From positions 69,649,617 to 69,713,616 of the forward strand of contig NC_087063.1 in NCBI RefSeq assembly GCF_963678635.1: DNA of 64,000 nt, given 5' to 3'. The notes under the pieces were generated by a model, which made no database searches, was not told the origin of the DNA, and worked only from the letters and a program-made list of their open reading frames with translations. This DNA is from Symsagittifera roscoffensis. Lineage: Eukaryota; Xenacoelomorpha; Acoela; Convolutidae. Of the stretch, positions 1 to 12,979 are shown piece by piece; within the stretch, counting starts at the first letter, position 1; the number at the start of each line of letters is the position of its first letter. Made by a program: the position numbers and the translations under genes.

Positions 1-1857
1 TATAGTGCCGATAGGGTTTTTACGATCTGCATGTGAAACGGTCGGGGCTGAAGATTTTTCTGAAATGTGTTTCGAGAAAAAGAGAATTGTGTTGAATATT
101 TTCAGAGCCAGTGCATTACAGTCTTCCTCTTCGTGTATAAGCAAGGGTTCGGTCATTGGTTTTTTCGTGAAGATCCAATAAGCTGTGCTGTTGGACGCAC
201 TACTAAAACCATTTTGTTTGGCATGTTTATCACTTCCTTTACCTTTTTTGCTCAATGTGGCGTTTGCAATATTTTGTTGGTTTTCCAAACTCGCAGGATT
301 GACTATTCGATCATCAGTTTGCTTTGTTAAAATGTTTCTAGCATTTGAGATATCCTGACGCATGCGTTTCATGCTTCGCTCTTCGTTTTGATTTTTCAGA
401 CCTAGAAGATCTTTCTTCTTTTCAACCGTTGTTAGTCTAGGACAGTAGCACTTGATTACTTGCACAATATCTTCTTTGAAATCATGCGAAATGAGCTCAC
501 ACAACATCTCGTCTGAATCAGTAGCACTGTCAACTAGCTTTATCAGAATCAAATCGTTGTCCCAGTCAAGAGAAATCGTTGACAATCTATCGAATGAATA
601 TTGTAAGAACGTTTCAGTCGTCGTTTGATCAATTAGGTAAACACCGGTAGCATTTACAGCAACTTTAACTTTCCGATCATCATTGACGAAACCGCGGTAG
701 TCAACATTATCATACAAAGCAGAACCGAATAACGGCAAAGTTTTCAGGCACTTCAAGATATAAGATCTTTGACCAGCTGCTTTAGATAGAGTATTGAATT
801 TTTTATGCTGATTGATCAAAATTTGTTCACGTGACCTCTCGTCAGATACGTAATTCAAGATTCTCCTCGGTAGAAATTTCGCCGGTTGTTTGTAACGTGT
901 GATTCGGTATGAGTCATCATAAGGTCCAAAGAACCCGGCGCATTGAAGACCCGCAAGGTACATCGCTTCTGTTTCCATGACCTTGAACTCATCTTTTTCA
1001 ACAACGGATCGAACACATTGAGCAAACAAAAGTGCAATCTCGTTGCTTGTTTCTGGGATACTTTCGATGTCTTTGAAGACTCGCTTCAAGAATATGAAGC
1101 GTTTGTCTGTCATTGCCAGCAATGATGGGCCGGCATTTCCTTGCTGCTTCTTGGCAACACTCTTCTTCGAAGACGATTCCTCTGCTTCTCTGAAAAGATT
1201 TCCTAAATTTCTATTGCAAAACGATGCGCGAGAGATGCCCGCTCAAATCAAGAAAATTTAAAACAAACATTTTGAATTTCCCCGAAATTAACAATCCTTG
1301 CAAAATCCAACTTGGAAATCCTAACTTTTACCAAAACTTAATCCTCACCAAACTATTAACCAATTAAGTTGTTAGCGGCAACAAGCAATCCAAAGTAAAT
1401 TATTGCCTGCATTTTACGACATTTTGCTATAGATTACCCTAGAAGGGCCCCTGTAAAACAATTTTTCTTGGCAAAACTTTCATTATTTCAAGTAATATTG
1501 TTATAGATGATAACGAAATTCTGCTTCAGTTCCCGTAGTACGCGAGTAAGCCTCGCAAAGGTGCCACAATCAATTTTCACTTCCGTGTTTTTTCTATCGG
1601 GACACTTACTCCTGTTCACTTTGAGGTAAGACTGTCAACTTACGTTTCCCACTCGTTAACATAGTCCGCTAGACAAGTCTGTGCTTTGACATAAATATCC
1701 CTGTGTTTTGGACTGGTGATGAAGAGGGCCCACCCTTGCGTGTTCTCCAGTTCATACACGGTGGCCATCTTCTTCAGCACATCCACTGTTGTGTCCCACG
1801 AGGATATGCCACTGCCAGTAAGTTCGCCCTCACTGGTCAGAAGAGTCAAGGGAATAC
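1..1857 (-). CDS. MyTH4-FERM myosin, tail exons 5 and 6 (3' end beyond window)
   Basis: These are the tail exons of the myosin gene that starts at 10615. Exon 5 (about 1857-1644) has an acceptor ending TAG and a GTAAGT donor. It completes the MyTH4/FERM junction and encodes the ubiquitin-like F1 lobe. Exon 6 starts at about 1210 and stays open to base 1. It encodes the FERM F2 lobe (LFAQCVRSVV, ETEAMYLAGLQCAGFFG) and the PH-like F3 lobe (LPLFGSALYDN), then a charged linker. The end reads like the opening of a second MyTH4 domain (MTEPLLIHEE, ALALKIFNTIL). Phases between exons 4, 5 and 6 agree. Two MyTH4 domains suggest a class VII, XV or XXII-like tail, which binds cargo and microtubule or membrane partners. 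No SH3 domain is seen between FERM and the second MyTH4. The exact class is not settled because the gene is cut at the window edge. Confidence 0.85.
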
Positions 1858-2516
1858 CTAGAAAACAACAGCTCCATCTGTGTTTCCTGACACCACAGTA
1901 CCGAACAGTGACCGCCCACCCGCTTAAATAAACTGTCCGCTGAGTAAAAGTAGCAAAAAATTTGTTGACAAATTCAAGGTTTTTTCACTTCACTTAGGAG
2001 TTTGGAAACAGTATACAAAGAGCGGATCAAATATTAGAAGAATGCGCACCCTTGCTGTATAGGAATTTGTGTGCCAGACCAAAAAATCGATTTATTTTGG
2101 ACATTTGTGTCCAAGACAAAATTTCCTCATATCTTTTTCATACGATCTGATTCAAATAACCAGCTCTTACTTTCGTATTCTCTAATTTTCATACTTTCTG
2201 ACAGTTTGACGCACTGCACGGAATAAAAATGCCTGGGGATATTTTGTCTGGTTTTGAGGACACAAATATCCAGACATGGAATTCTTAGTTTACCTTAAAA
2301 TGAAAGGAAACGAAATTTATTTAGCGCTGAAAAACTTTCTGTGAGCTTATTACTTTCAGCTTATTATAACTTCCCATCTCCCTGTTGTCTATTTATAATA
2401 AGAGTTATTTAACTGATGCTGAATGATTACCAGCAAATGATCTAGCCTTCCTATATTGCAGGTAAAATGTGACTCATTGATAGTTATCAAAATATCAAAT
2501 TATTTGATTGACTCAC
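1858..2516 (-). other. Myosin intron 4
   Basis: This 659-bp AT-rich intron separates the first MyTH4 exon from the FERM F1 exon. No repeat, RNA gene or other coding segment was recognised in it. Confidence 0.7.
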
Positions 2517-5500
2517 CAGAATACTTCATAGCAGCTTTGATCTCAAACATGCTCGGAGGTTTCTTCCGCTCTCCCACTTTCACTTTATTGAGGTGTTTCA
2601 AATAGTGACTCGCCCTCCTCAGCTTCACATCGTCCTTGACTCCGTCCATTCCGTAAGAATCCTTCTGCAATTCTGTGCAGTACTGCTTCACATACTTAAC
2701 AAAACCCTTGCTGGGCATCACACACCCCAGAACAACGGAGAGTAAATGCCAAGCATTATTCGCATTTTGGGGGTCCAAAGGCTTTTCAAAGCAGTCATTC
2801 TTGGTTCGCCTCGTGAACCGAATCAAGTATGCAATTACTTCGTCTCTAATAGCAGGCGAATCGATCAAGATCTCAACTACTTTCTGAATGACCGACCGAT
2901 CTAAGTCATTGTACAACATCTTGTAGAGATCTTTATAGATCTCGCATGACTGTTCAATCAACTCTTCACTCTCCAAATTGTGAAACGGTCTCGGTATATA
3001 TGGATCAGCAGAGAACTCAAAAAGAGTCTCTTTTGGTATGATCTTATTTTTCACCTTCTGCTTCTTACCAAACGCCTTCGAAAGGAAGGACTTCGACTCA
3101 TCTGAATACTCTAAATCCACGAAATGATTCTCCGCATATTCGACCAAAGAGTATGTCAAGCTATCTTTATCGGATCTTGGAGCAGCGACTGGTTTGGGCA
3201 TTTCGGTTGTACTGGAAGCTCTCGAGCCCTCCTTGGAGCTATCTTGGTTTCTGGCTGCAATATTAATTGTATCATTCGACGCTCCAATTCCGCTGTCCAA
3301 ACTCTGTTTCGAAACGAAAGCGCTAGGCTTACTCAGATTTGCTTTTTGCTGGTTTTCTTTTTCTTTTTCCTTCTCAGTTTCTTTTATCAGTTCGTCCATA
3401 TCGGGAATCTCAAGGTCGTCGAACTTAACCGATACTGAATCTTTCTTTGACTTTTCCTTGAGCGTCCCTTTTAACGTTCCACTTAGCGAGGTTCCCACCA
3501 TACTTGACCTTCCTGTCGTTGAGGCAAAACTTTCTCGGCTGTCGTATGATTGAATCGTGTCCGACCTGGGAGAAGGTTCGTCATCATCGTCATCATCAGG
3601 AATTTCAACTCCCTTTTTGTCCAAATGGATCTCCATTTCAGCTAACATCGATTCCAAATCAGTGCTAGCGGTCACGGTATCGGCTGTTGGAGTCGGCATT
3701 GCTTCTTCAACTGAAGTCGCTTTGAAAATGTTTTCAATGGAACCAGAAATTTTACTTGGCGTTCTCTTCAGTACTTGATTTCTAGGCTTTGGTTTTGGTG
3801 CTATTGGTTCAGGAGCAGGTGCGAACATGTCCAGACTTAGGTCATCCAGTTCGGCCATCAAATCATCAAGCGATTTTTCATCAGGTGTATGTGCCATATT
3901 TACAGCCCGTTGTTTCTCGGGTTCTGGTTCCCGCAAAGACGACCTCACTGTGAATGGTTCTTCTTGGTATTGTTCCAGCTCTAGAGACTTTTGAGCTAAT
4001 AGCTTGTGTTCTGGACGAATCTCTTCAGAGATGACTTCTGGAAGTTTTCCAGTCACTTTTTCTGGTTTTGGAAGAATAGTGGGCTTAGGCTTACTTGCCT
4101 GCAGATGTTTCAACCTCAGAGCTTCTCTTGCCTGTTTGATTTCTCTCACTCGTTTCTTCGCAAGAATCATTCTAGCGAATGACTGGATAACCACAATAGC
4201 CATTTCTCGCCTTCTGGTTCTCGCATCCAAAATTACTTTCCTTGCGAAATATTGAATTTTGATAGCAGCGCTGCGAAGTCGTTGGTACCACCTCCGTGTA
4301 ATGAACCCTCTCACTATTTTTTGGATCATGACAATATTCGACACAACAAGTTGGCTCTTTCTGTCCACCAATTTCTCGGCAACTGATCCTTTCAAGAATA
4401 TCTGAGTTCGTCCCATCTGCCAATCATAAGGAGAAACATCCAAAGATTTCATTATACTTTCTATTACCTCTGCTTCTGGAGTTCCATCATGGAGCATTCG
4501 TTTATTTTGCGCCAGATACCAGTAGTAGCCCAAGAACTCATGTGGATTTGTGTGAACAGGGAATCCCTCACGCTTAATTCTGACAATATCCATCATTCCC
4601 AGGTATCTCAGCTGATTCAAAATCAACGGCGAGTCATAACTGAAGGGGGCTTTCTCGTTGTTTGGTTTCAGACACCGAATGTACCAGGAGTTCGTTGAGT
4701 CAAGAACTTGTACTAATGATCGAAGCTGACTTCGGAACCTCTCGCCGACCGACTGTCGGTGACTTCCTCCTCCTGTTGCCGGACCAGGGGTGCCTCGCAG
4801 CGTTCCTCCCCGCGACACACGTTTACCCATTCCCATCAATTGAGCCTGCGAATTGAAAAACTGCTCCGCAACATCTTGTGAAAACGGCTTTTTAGATTCC
4901 GAAAGCAGACAAAAAAATCCATCTTGCTGTGCATCGCGATTCTTCTCAAGGAACCCTTTGACTGTATATGCTACTTCACCTGCGTAATGTTTGATTCCAA
5001 AGAACTCGGCCCAGTACCGACGGTCATGTCCTTTGACGTAATGTGAGTGATTCTCGAGCACCGAATGTTGCTTCATTACGTAACTCTTGTCTGTTCCATC
5101 TGGAAACCTGCACTCCTCAGCCAAAATTCGCAACACGCATTGCGACCCTTTTTCCAGAACATCTAGACATGGCTGGTTGTCCGAGAAGGATATATGATCG
5201 ACACTTATATTCTCACTTTTATACAAGCTTTGTTCTAGGTTGAAAATATAGTGGTTGAAAAACATATGCAGTTTTTCGTTCGCATAATTAATGCACAGTT
5301 GTTCGAAAGAGTTTGTAGCCAAGCATTCAAATCCGAAAATGTCCAGGATTCCGATATAGTAATCAACTCCTGAATCAGAAGGATTCATACACTCTCTTAT
5401 CTTCTCGATGATCCATCCAAAAAGATTAGAGTACAGTGCCTTCGCCATCGCGTCTCGGTTCTCAATTGCTTCTGTTATTTTGTACGGAGTTCTAAACAAT

Positions 5501-6307
5501 TCTCCTCTAATTGTATTTTTTCTCACTAGCAACAATTCTTCGAACGCGTCTAACTCAACTCCCAACAAGTTCAGGAGAACTTCAATCACGTCCACTGAGT
5601 TTTCATCAATTTCGACATTTTCACTCTCGCTGTTATCAAAATCGATATTTCCGAACCAGAGAACTGCGGATAAGACATCCAAGACACCCTCAAATAGCTC
5701 AGGTCCAATATTGATTTGTCCGAAGGCTGTTATGAGTTTATCAAACAGGTCGATTTCGTCTTGTCCTTGCACGGTATAACAGTCACTTACGCTTAGGTAG
5801 CGATACGTTTCTGGACGCCTTGCATGGTGAAGTCTGTAGAACCTTTGATTTTTGTCAGCAACCGATGCGGCAAGGAACTGGTAGAAAACGTGGTAGTTTC
5901 TTTCATCTTTTGATGGCAAGATGATTCGACTCTGTTCCAGAAGATAATCTTCAAGAAAAGCTCCAGAAATTGTAGGGTAGTCAGAACCTGGTGGGAATTG
6001 CATACAGAGTCGGATGAACTTTCCGAAGCGACTAGAGTTGTCGTTTCTGACCGTTTTCGCATTTCCGAACGCTTCCATAATTATGTTTGCAGCCATAATC
6101 TGGTCAGGAATCTTCTCGGCGGTACTGGTTCCGCAAACGTGGCAAAAGTAGCCTAGAAGATACTTGGTAGTTTCCGTTTTACCCGAGCCTGATTCACCCG
6201 ATATAACGACACTCTGACAACGCTTTGTGTCGATCAGGTTTCGATATACAGCGTCACCGAGTGCATAGAGATGGGGTTTGAGAGAACCCAAAACTTTGTT
6301 TCGGTAC
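2517..6307 (-). CDS. MyTH4-FERM myosin, large exon 4: motor, IQ motifs, linker, first MyTH4
   Basis: One 3.79-kb exon carries nearly the whole motor, the neck and the first tail domain. In the joined protein the P-loop GESGSGKT is at about residue 140. Switch I (NDNSSRFGKF) and switch II (DIFGFE) follow, as does an actin-binding helix region (LRYLGMMDIVRIKREGFP). All key nucleotide-binding residues are present, so an active actin-dependent ATPase is expected. Around residues 760-825 lie about three IQ motifs for light-chain or calmodulin binding. A linker of about 370 residues follows, rich in Pro, Ser, Asp and Glu, including a run of Asp codons. The first MyTH4 domain starts at about residue 1195 and runs to the exon end. 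The acceptor is TTTTCAG before 6307 and the donor GTGAGT follows 2517. No PH domains are seen in the linker, which argues against class X. Confidence 0.93.
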
Positions 6308-6639
6308 CTGAAAACCAAAATGATCGGTTAAAATGACCAGAAAGAGACCGGGTCAGTGAGAAAGCCATAACTTATTTTTGAAAAAAAATACAAATTGGGA
6401 AAACTGATGTTATTCAATAAACTCATTTAAAAAAACAAAGCAGTGTAAATCAATAATTAACTAGTTTTTTAAAACATGTTATGGAACTATTTCATAACAC
6501 TTTGCTTTCAATTTATAACCTATGTTTCAACTTTGCGTAATCTTCGACGTAATAAGTGTGATGCAAGAGTGATGATAGAAAGTACGTGAAGTAAAAATCC
6601 CAGAGTGATGATAGAAACTACGACAAGTGAGAAACTAAC

Positions 6640-9600
6640 TTTTCGCGCTGCTCTCTGTTGTATATTCCAGTGGGTTTGTAGGGGTTCACTGAGATGAGGA
6701 TACTGCCAATGTAAGTGTATATCTCCCCCTGGCTGAATCTGTTCTCTAGCACTTTAGTAATGCTATCTTCTGTCAGCTGACTGAGACTCGTCAGGTCTTC
6801 GCAGTTGAGACGCTCGTCCGCCCCACTGAATGACACTGTTAAATGCGTTAAATATCATCACACTTCGAAACATTTGAAACAGGTACCACAACACTTTAAA
6901 CAACATTATGGGTTGAACATGACAGATCAATTCAAAACAAATGAAGTCGAGTTTTGTTTTCCAAGTTTGTAATATTAAAACCAAATTTCAAGACTAAAAA
7001 CAGCTGCATTCTGGAATCAAATTCTGATTTTTAACTTACTTTACCTTCAACGGGTTTTTGTCGATAATTTATTTCTAAGTAGATTATCTCTTCATGCGAA
7101 TGCAATAACACTAATTATAATGGAAAAGAAAGTGGGTTCGGAAGGATGCACATGCGATTTATTTGGCTAAAGTTCAAAAGGCAGATAAGCATCTGTTCCA
7201 AAATGCAGTGACCGAATAATAATAAGATTATTGCTTGTAGCTAACTTCACCAGATGCTTTTATCTGCTATATTATCTTCATGCTTTATTGTAATGAAATA
7301 ATAGCGATGATCAAAAAAGATATGCTTCAATTCATGCAGAAAAACAACTTGTTGATCCAAACTCCGGAGTTTTGTGCAGCTTAGGAGTCAGGTGTTGCGT
7401 AAACCAGTTTGAAACGTTCACTTTTTAGACTTCTTATAGTTTCAACCCACGATCACTGCTGGTGTTGAATTTTCGCTTAGATGCATACAACTTCCCATGG
7501 AAATAACAATAGTAGTTTCAAGTTTCCGACGATATTCGCAAAAAGCGACACTTGGCTAACTATTCCGTTGTCCGTATACGTCTGAGAACAAATCACGGAA
7601 TTTTTCGAGCAGTTCCTTAGTGTAGAATTTCTGTTCCGACCAGTGAAAGGGGGTGAAAACTTTGTATTCGGGTGTTTCATTATTTTTTTTTCGACATTCA
7701 ATCAAATACCACAAACAATTATCAGAATGGATCGAATAGTATATAAGGAATTCCTTTCATTTGGGAGTCGATCGGCATAAAAAATTTCAAAATACTTTTC
7801 CTTTCCAGAAAAATCAGTTCAAAATTTTAGCTGTTTAGTCGAGAACACAAAAAGCTCTTAATTAAGCTGAACAAAATTTATAATTAAATGTGAAAAATTA
7901 GTTTTTAAAGCTTAGTTTAGTGTTGCCCAGGTCCAAGTTACATCAACAGAAAAACACGGAGTTTTTTTATACTTCAGTCAGTTGAAATTCTTATCTATGC
8001 TCTAGCAAACTTTGAGTTTATCTACTGACAAAAGCAACTGGAATTAAAAAAAAATCAAGTTTCTAGTTGAAAAAACGTGTTTAGGTGCTATTTGCGCAGC
8101 AACTGACTATTCTTGAGGAACTTGGACCAGAAAGAGTCGAATTGGTTTTTTATGGTCATGAGAGTGAAATCCCAGATCGTGAGATACCATAAGTAATCCA
8201 TATAGCAGATTCTAACACAAGGGCGAAGCTTCACTTCGCAAACACAAGCGAGGGGAAAAATTACAGGGAAAATAAGCCTCGAAAAATAGCACTTCAGCTG
8301 TGCCGGAATCGAACCGCCGATCAACAATTTACGAGTAAAACATATTTGCATCTGCACCATGGTATCTTGCATATGTAAATACTAGCCACTAATAAACCGA
8401 TGAGATGCTAATAAATCGTCATCGCTATGCAGAAAAAAGCCACAACTAAGCACTTTTATATGCGATTTGGGTTAGAAAAGTTAACTCGTAATATAACACT
8501 GCGCTAACACTACTTAAGTAAACAACGCCAACTGAAAGCTGGAAAAGAGCAATGCACGCAGGGAAACTGAAAAAAAAAACAACTTATTAATAGATGACCT
8601 TAAAGCTCGAATTTATAGAACAGTTTTTTATGGACAGTTTTTTGTTAAAATTAACCCAATTTGAGAAAACTGGATCAACAGGTTTTCTTTTCGCTGCAAA
8701 ATCTGATAATTAATTTCCATTTTCGAAATTAGAAGTCGATCACTTTTTTGTGACCTTTACAATTTTGCTGTTCGATAATGGAGTTTGCCTTCCTTTTAAC
8801 AATAGAAATGCACTGAACTTGAAAAGAAATCACAAGTCAAACCGCAAAAAAAAAACAAAATTGAGCTTGCACAAATTTTTCCTGAAAAAACAAAACAAAA
8901 AATCAGCAAGACCTATATAAGAGTACTCACTACGTTCATTACTCTTAATAATATAAACTGAAGCAGAGCTTCAAAAATGATTCAATTGTGACACAATATA
9001 CCATCATTGAAACCTGCTTACAAATTGTTGGTCCTACTTAGCAATTATTTGAAATGCGATTCTTTTTAATTGTAATAACACGCGTCCTAGCAATCCTGCA
9101 TTTTAGACGCAGTTAACACCTATATAGCAAAAAAATCGGAAGCTTTCTTTTCTGATTTCCGAAAAAAACGGAAACTTTTCCATCTCGCATTGCCAATGTA
9201 GACAGCAAATTTACCGGATTGAAGTCGGGCAAGTAGTGGAAGTGACAGAATATAGCAGGCCTTAAAGTGACAGAACTAGAGCTGTAAAAACGTCTGTTAA
9301 AGAAGGAGGCCACCGGAATACGTTTGTTAAAGAAGGAATACGTTTTTAAACTTTCTGCTTCCGACTTATGACTCAGTGTAATATCTGATAACATAATTTT
9401 TGACAATTAAATTAAATAACTTGTCATCTAATTCGCTTTGACCTCAAAATGCTCTTAAATTGTTTCTTAATCTGTTAGAAATTTCACAATTGTTTAGAAG
9501 TGGTTTAGAATGTTTCATTCGAACAAACGCATTCAAAACTTTGACAACAACTATAACGTCCGGATTTCTAAAGCAGTTAAGCATAAAAACAAATGAGGCA

Positions 9601-10615
9601 TTTACACAAGACATGATAATAATGACTAACAAAAATGCATGGCATGGATGCGGGAAGGAGGAGAAGATACTTACTGAAGGAGAGCTTGCGTTTATTGATC
9701 TCGCCGCCCGAGGGCGTCATGGGCGAGGACAGAGTTGAGTCATTAAAAGCTGAATGCTCAGCTATGGACGCTGCAAATTATGCAAATTAATTACAGAAAC
9801 GTGTTTCAATGAATTTTTAGTGAATTATCACACACATCTTAAATGCATTCCCACGTAAAAGCTGTATAAACAACTAGACAATAGCGTACCCAGGGGTGGG
9901 CTCAATTCTCGTTGCCATAGGTTTACAATGGTTCCCCATCCTTTGGTACTACTTTACGCCACCCAGTTTTGAATGACCAACCACACGATTTTTCTAGAGG
10001 CGCCAATATATACTAGATTTGAGGGGAGAGTTCACGCCGAACTAGTTTGACATAATAGGGTCTTTTTACTGTTTTAGGGGAGATCGGAAAATCAAATTGG
10101 TCGACTTAAGACAGCCGAAACATTTTGATTCTTTTCGAAATACCCCCTAGATAATTACTGTGCACGCTAATGCAACTAGATTGTTTTTCGGTCAAACATT
10201 TAAAAACAATATCAAAATCATTGGTTTTAAGAACCAAAATGATTGATTTTTTATTGTAATAGCTGCTATTACATTGACCCATCTTCAATACGTCTGCAAT
10301 TAGCAACAAAATCATTCCATGAACTCTTAATTTGGGAAGGCACTAAATCTACTATAAAAATATAAAACTCGAAATACAAGTTAGTTCAGAAAAATTAGAA
10401 CAGCAATATCCACAAAGGTGAGGTCCAGAGTTAAACTATAGTTTCAATAAGAGCTGAACCAATACACCCAAAAAGATACATCGAAGTGTTTCGGGCAAAA
10501 AAAAAACAGAGCTGACTATCATCACATCATAACTTAAAAAAAACAGCCTAGCAATCAGTTAAGTGCAGATGAAAATTTCATTTCATATCGTACAATTACC
10601 TGGTCTATCGGCCAT
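6640..10615 (-). CDS. MyTH4-FERM myosin, N-terminal exons 1-3
   Basis: Three small exons were joined by phase. Exon 1 codes only 16 nt: ATG at 10615-10613 in a good context (CAAAATGG), MADRP, then donor GTAATT after 10600. Exon 2 (about 9770-9675, 96 nt) gives a Ser/Thr-rich leader (SIAEHSAFNDSTLSSPMTPS) and ends in GTAAGT. Exon 3 (about 6835-6640, 196 nt) starts the motor (EDLTSLSQLTEDSI, IGSILISVNPYK) and ends in GTTAGT. The 1/2, 2/3 and 3/4 junctions all keep the frame: exon 2 ends with one base, exon 3 begins with two, and exon 4 restores the Lys-Tyr of the motor. The N-terminal extension before the motor core is about 40 residues, with no SH3-like subdomain. A further upstream non-coding exon is possible. 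The minus-strand promoter must lie right of 10615, where no clear core element was recognised. Confidence 0.8.
8220..8395 (-). repeat. tRNA-derived SINE
   Basis: Read on the minus strand, this has a pol III A-box-like block (TGGTGCAGATGC) followed about 40 bp later by a good B box (GGTTCGATTCC). A body of about 80 bp follows, with the tail motif GCGAAGTGAAGCTTCGCC. The tail recurs in several other places in the window (near 22390, 22575, 28950, 61830), which supports a dispersed family rather than a tRNA gene. No cloverleaf is formed. Confidence 0.65.
8518..8960 (+). repeat. Dispersed repeat family P
   Basis: This copy starts with a block like CCAACTGACAGTTGGAAAAG (here CCAACTGAAAGCTGG). It continues through conserved blocks (GTGACCTTTACA, TTTGCTGTTCGATA, GGAGTTTGCCTTCCTTT, GAAAAGAAATCACAAGTCAA). 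It ends with AAGACCTATATAAGAGTACT and ACGTTCATTACTC. The same ordered blocks recur at least seven more times in the window, so it is a dispersed element. It has no coding capacity that I can see. Confidence 0.75.
9879..10172. mobile_element. hAT-like MITE with exact 8-bp target duplication
   Basis: The 294-bp element begins CAATAGCGTACCCAG and ends with the imperfect inverse CTGTGCACGCTAATG. It is bounded on both sides by the identical octamer CAACTAGA (9871-9878 and 10173-10180). Eight-base duplications and short CA-G-type inverted ends are typical of hAT-superfamily elements. It has no transposase, so it is non-autonomous. It sits in myosin intron 1. Confidence 0.8.
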
Positions 10616-12979
10616 TTTGGTGACCTGCCGCTTGATTCTGCTAATAATTCCAGGTGCAACCCAAAACAATTGGTTCAATAATCGTTGTTACAGAGGAAAT
10701 TCTTAAATTGGCAAAGTTTATAATTGGTAAGAAAAGTTTATATCAAGTATAAAGTTCAACCGAATTCTGTTTCTGTTGAATCAAAATGGTTTCAGATCAA
10801 ACATGAAGAATAAGAAGCAACTTTCCAAACTTGAAACAACGTTCTTTAACTGGATTTCTCATTGGCGTGGTTTTGTATGAAGTTAACTCAACATAACTTG
10901 TTTACTCAGAACTATTGGAAACACATTTACCATCTGAACTTGAATTAAGTCACTACTGAGCTTCGAAATTATTGCTACAACAACGGAAAAATAGATGTAG
11001 TTACAAAATTTAATGCTCGTTTGACTACGGTAAAACTATTTGTGTAAGCTCGGAAACAATGCACTTCTCTTGGGAACAGTTATAATTGTACCTTTCAGTC
11101 AAATATGGCTCTCCAATATCCTAAATTTAAACTAAATTTGAACAAAATTGGTAGAAGTTAATCTTTTTAAACATGAAAATAAATTTGAAGAATACTTTAA
11201 GGTTCAACGTTTGTTATTCATGAGATCAGGAAATGATGAAATTTAATGCTAACACTATTAAACTTTGTAATTCAAAATAGGCTACGCAGAAAAGTCTGTC
11301 GATTTAAATTCTGTTGTTTGCAGGCCCAGAACTGAAGATAACAAGATTACACTTAAGTTTTACACGTTCGCTGTGGCGACATTGAAAGGTATTCTAATTG
11401 TTTTTATGTGAGATCTCTTGATGGTAAGTTTGAACATGTAAACCTTCAGTAACACTCGAGATCAAATGAACAAATGACTCGCTCACAGTAAATTGATGCA
11501 TATAAATTAATGTACTGAACCAATCACGGCCTTGTTTGTGCTGATTTTTGTTGCAATTAACGTATTATAGGCTGGTATAAATCTTTTTTCATACTGATCT
11601 GAAAAAAAAAAACGAAGTTAACTGGCTAACAACATGAAACTTAAAAGTTACTCAACATTTTACAAACTAGTCATGTAAAACTTATTTGTTTATATTATAC
11701 AGCTACTACAGCAGACACCTATTAAAACTCGTTAGTCACAATGCCAGCGGTAGGACAAACAGTTATATACGCAGAACTGGTTCTGTAATAACAACACTTG
11801 GTACGACGAAAAGCGGAAACAGATAAACAGAATGGCTAAAATTACAGTAGACAGACAATGCCAAGCTTCAGAGCAATTTATTGGTCATTTATTTTTGGAA
11901 CCGATTTATAAGTACAGAGGAAAACTTTTACGGTCAAAGCGTTCACTAGTTCAAAGTTGATAAATTTTTAACTGGACACAGCGGAGAAAAAAATCTTCGT
12001 ATCACTTGAGATACAGAAATTAAAAATGTAGTGCTCTTGAAATGCTGCTTCACAATTAAACGCAGATCACACAAAGTTGAATCGATGATAAACCGCCAAC
12101 GACTTTTTAGAAAAATTCAATAACTAAGGTAATCGGAAAAATAACTGACTTGTAGGTATTTTTATCACGTTTTTCCTGTGGTTTACACTTTCTTATTGGA
12201 GAGCGTAACTTTCTTTCCTTTTAGTTAATAGATTTCCAGAAAAACTTATATTTGACTCTTTTTTGATAAATCTTTCCCAATTTGAGCAAATTAACCAAAG
12301 ATTATTTTTTCCGCTCGGAATTCTGTACACATCGGCAAAGCTCAATTTCGCGAAAACGAGCTAGAACATAGTCAACAGACAGCTGGAAAAGAGTCAATGA
12401 ACGCAAAGAAACAGGAAAAAACTGTGCAAAAGTAAATTCAATTTCTTGAAACTAAGTCTTTTACATTTTGTGAGAGAATTGAAATTTTGCGATTAAAGAG
12501 CGTGATTTGCTTTAATTTTACCAAACTAAATTGAAATGAACTTAGAATGAATCGACAGACAAATGCAAAAAACTCCGAATGGAGAATCGACAGACAAATT
12601 TTAAGATCTATTATATAAAAGAACAAGGATAGCCGGTTACTATGCAAGTAGCACAGAATGTTCGGACCATGGTCTTTAGAAAACTAGGGTTTAGAAAGTT
12701 TTTTTTTCCAAAATAGTATAATTTTTTCTGCTTGGTGTGATACAAGGATCTGACGTAAAAATATAATTTAGGCATATTCGACAGTCATAGTTATATAGGC
12801 GAAATGGACAAAAATTGTCGTAGAAAAATGACTAGAAAAACTTTTTTTTCAAAAATTTCAAAATTGTTTGCAGAAAATTTGATTTTTTTTGAAGTTTTTG
12901 GTTGCCTAAAATGAAGTTGAAAAACTCCAAAACTAAGTTTACTTGCTGAAAATTAACTTTTAAGGTCTTAAATTAGGCA

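Larger units (their letters stand above)
6836..9674 (-). other. Myosin intron 2, with a SINE and a family-P repeat
   Basis: This intron of about 2.8 kb lies between the leader exon and the first motor exon. It holds a tRNA-like SINE (about 8220-8395), a copy of dispersed family P (about 8518-8960) and, near 7640-7695, a minus-strand fragment of repeat R (the CCCGAATACAAAGTT motif). The rest is unremarkable AT-rich sequence. Confidence 0.6.

Noticed and set aside
3194-3778. Plus-strand Ser/Phe-rich ORFs
   Set aside because: Antisense shadows of the acidic linker in the large myosin exon.
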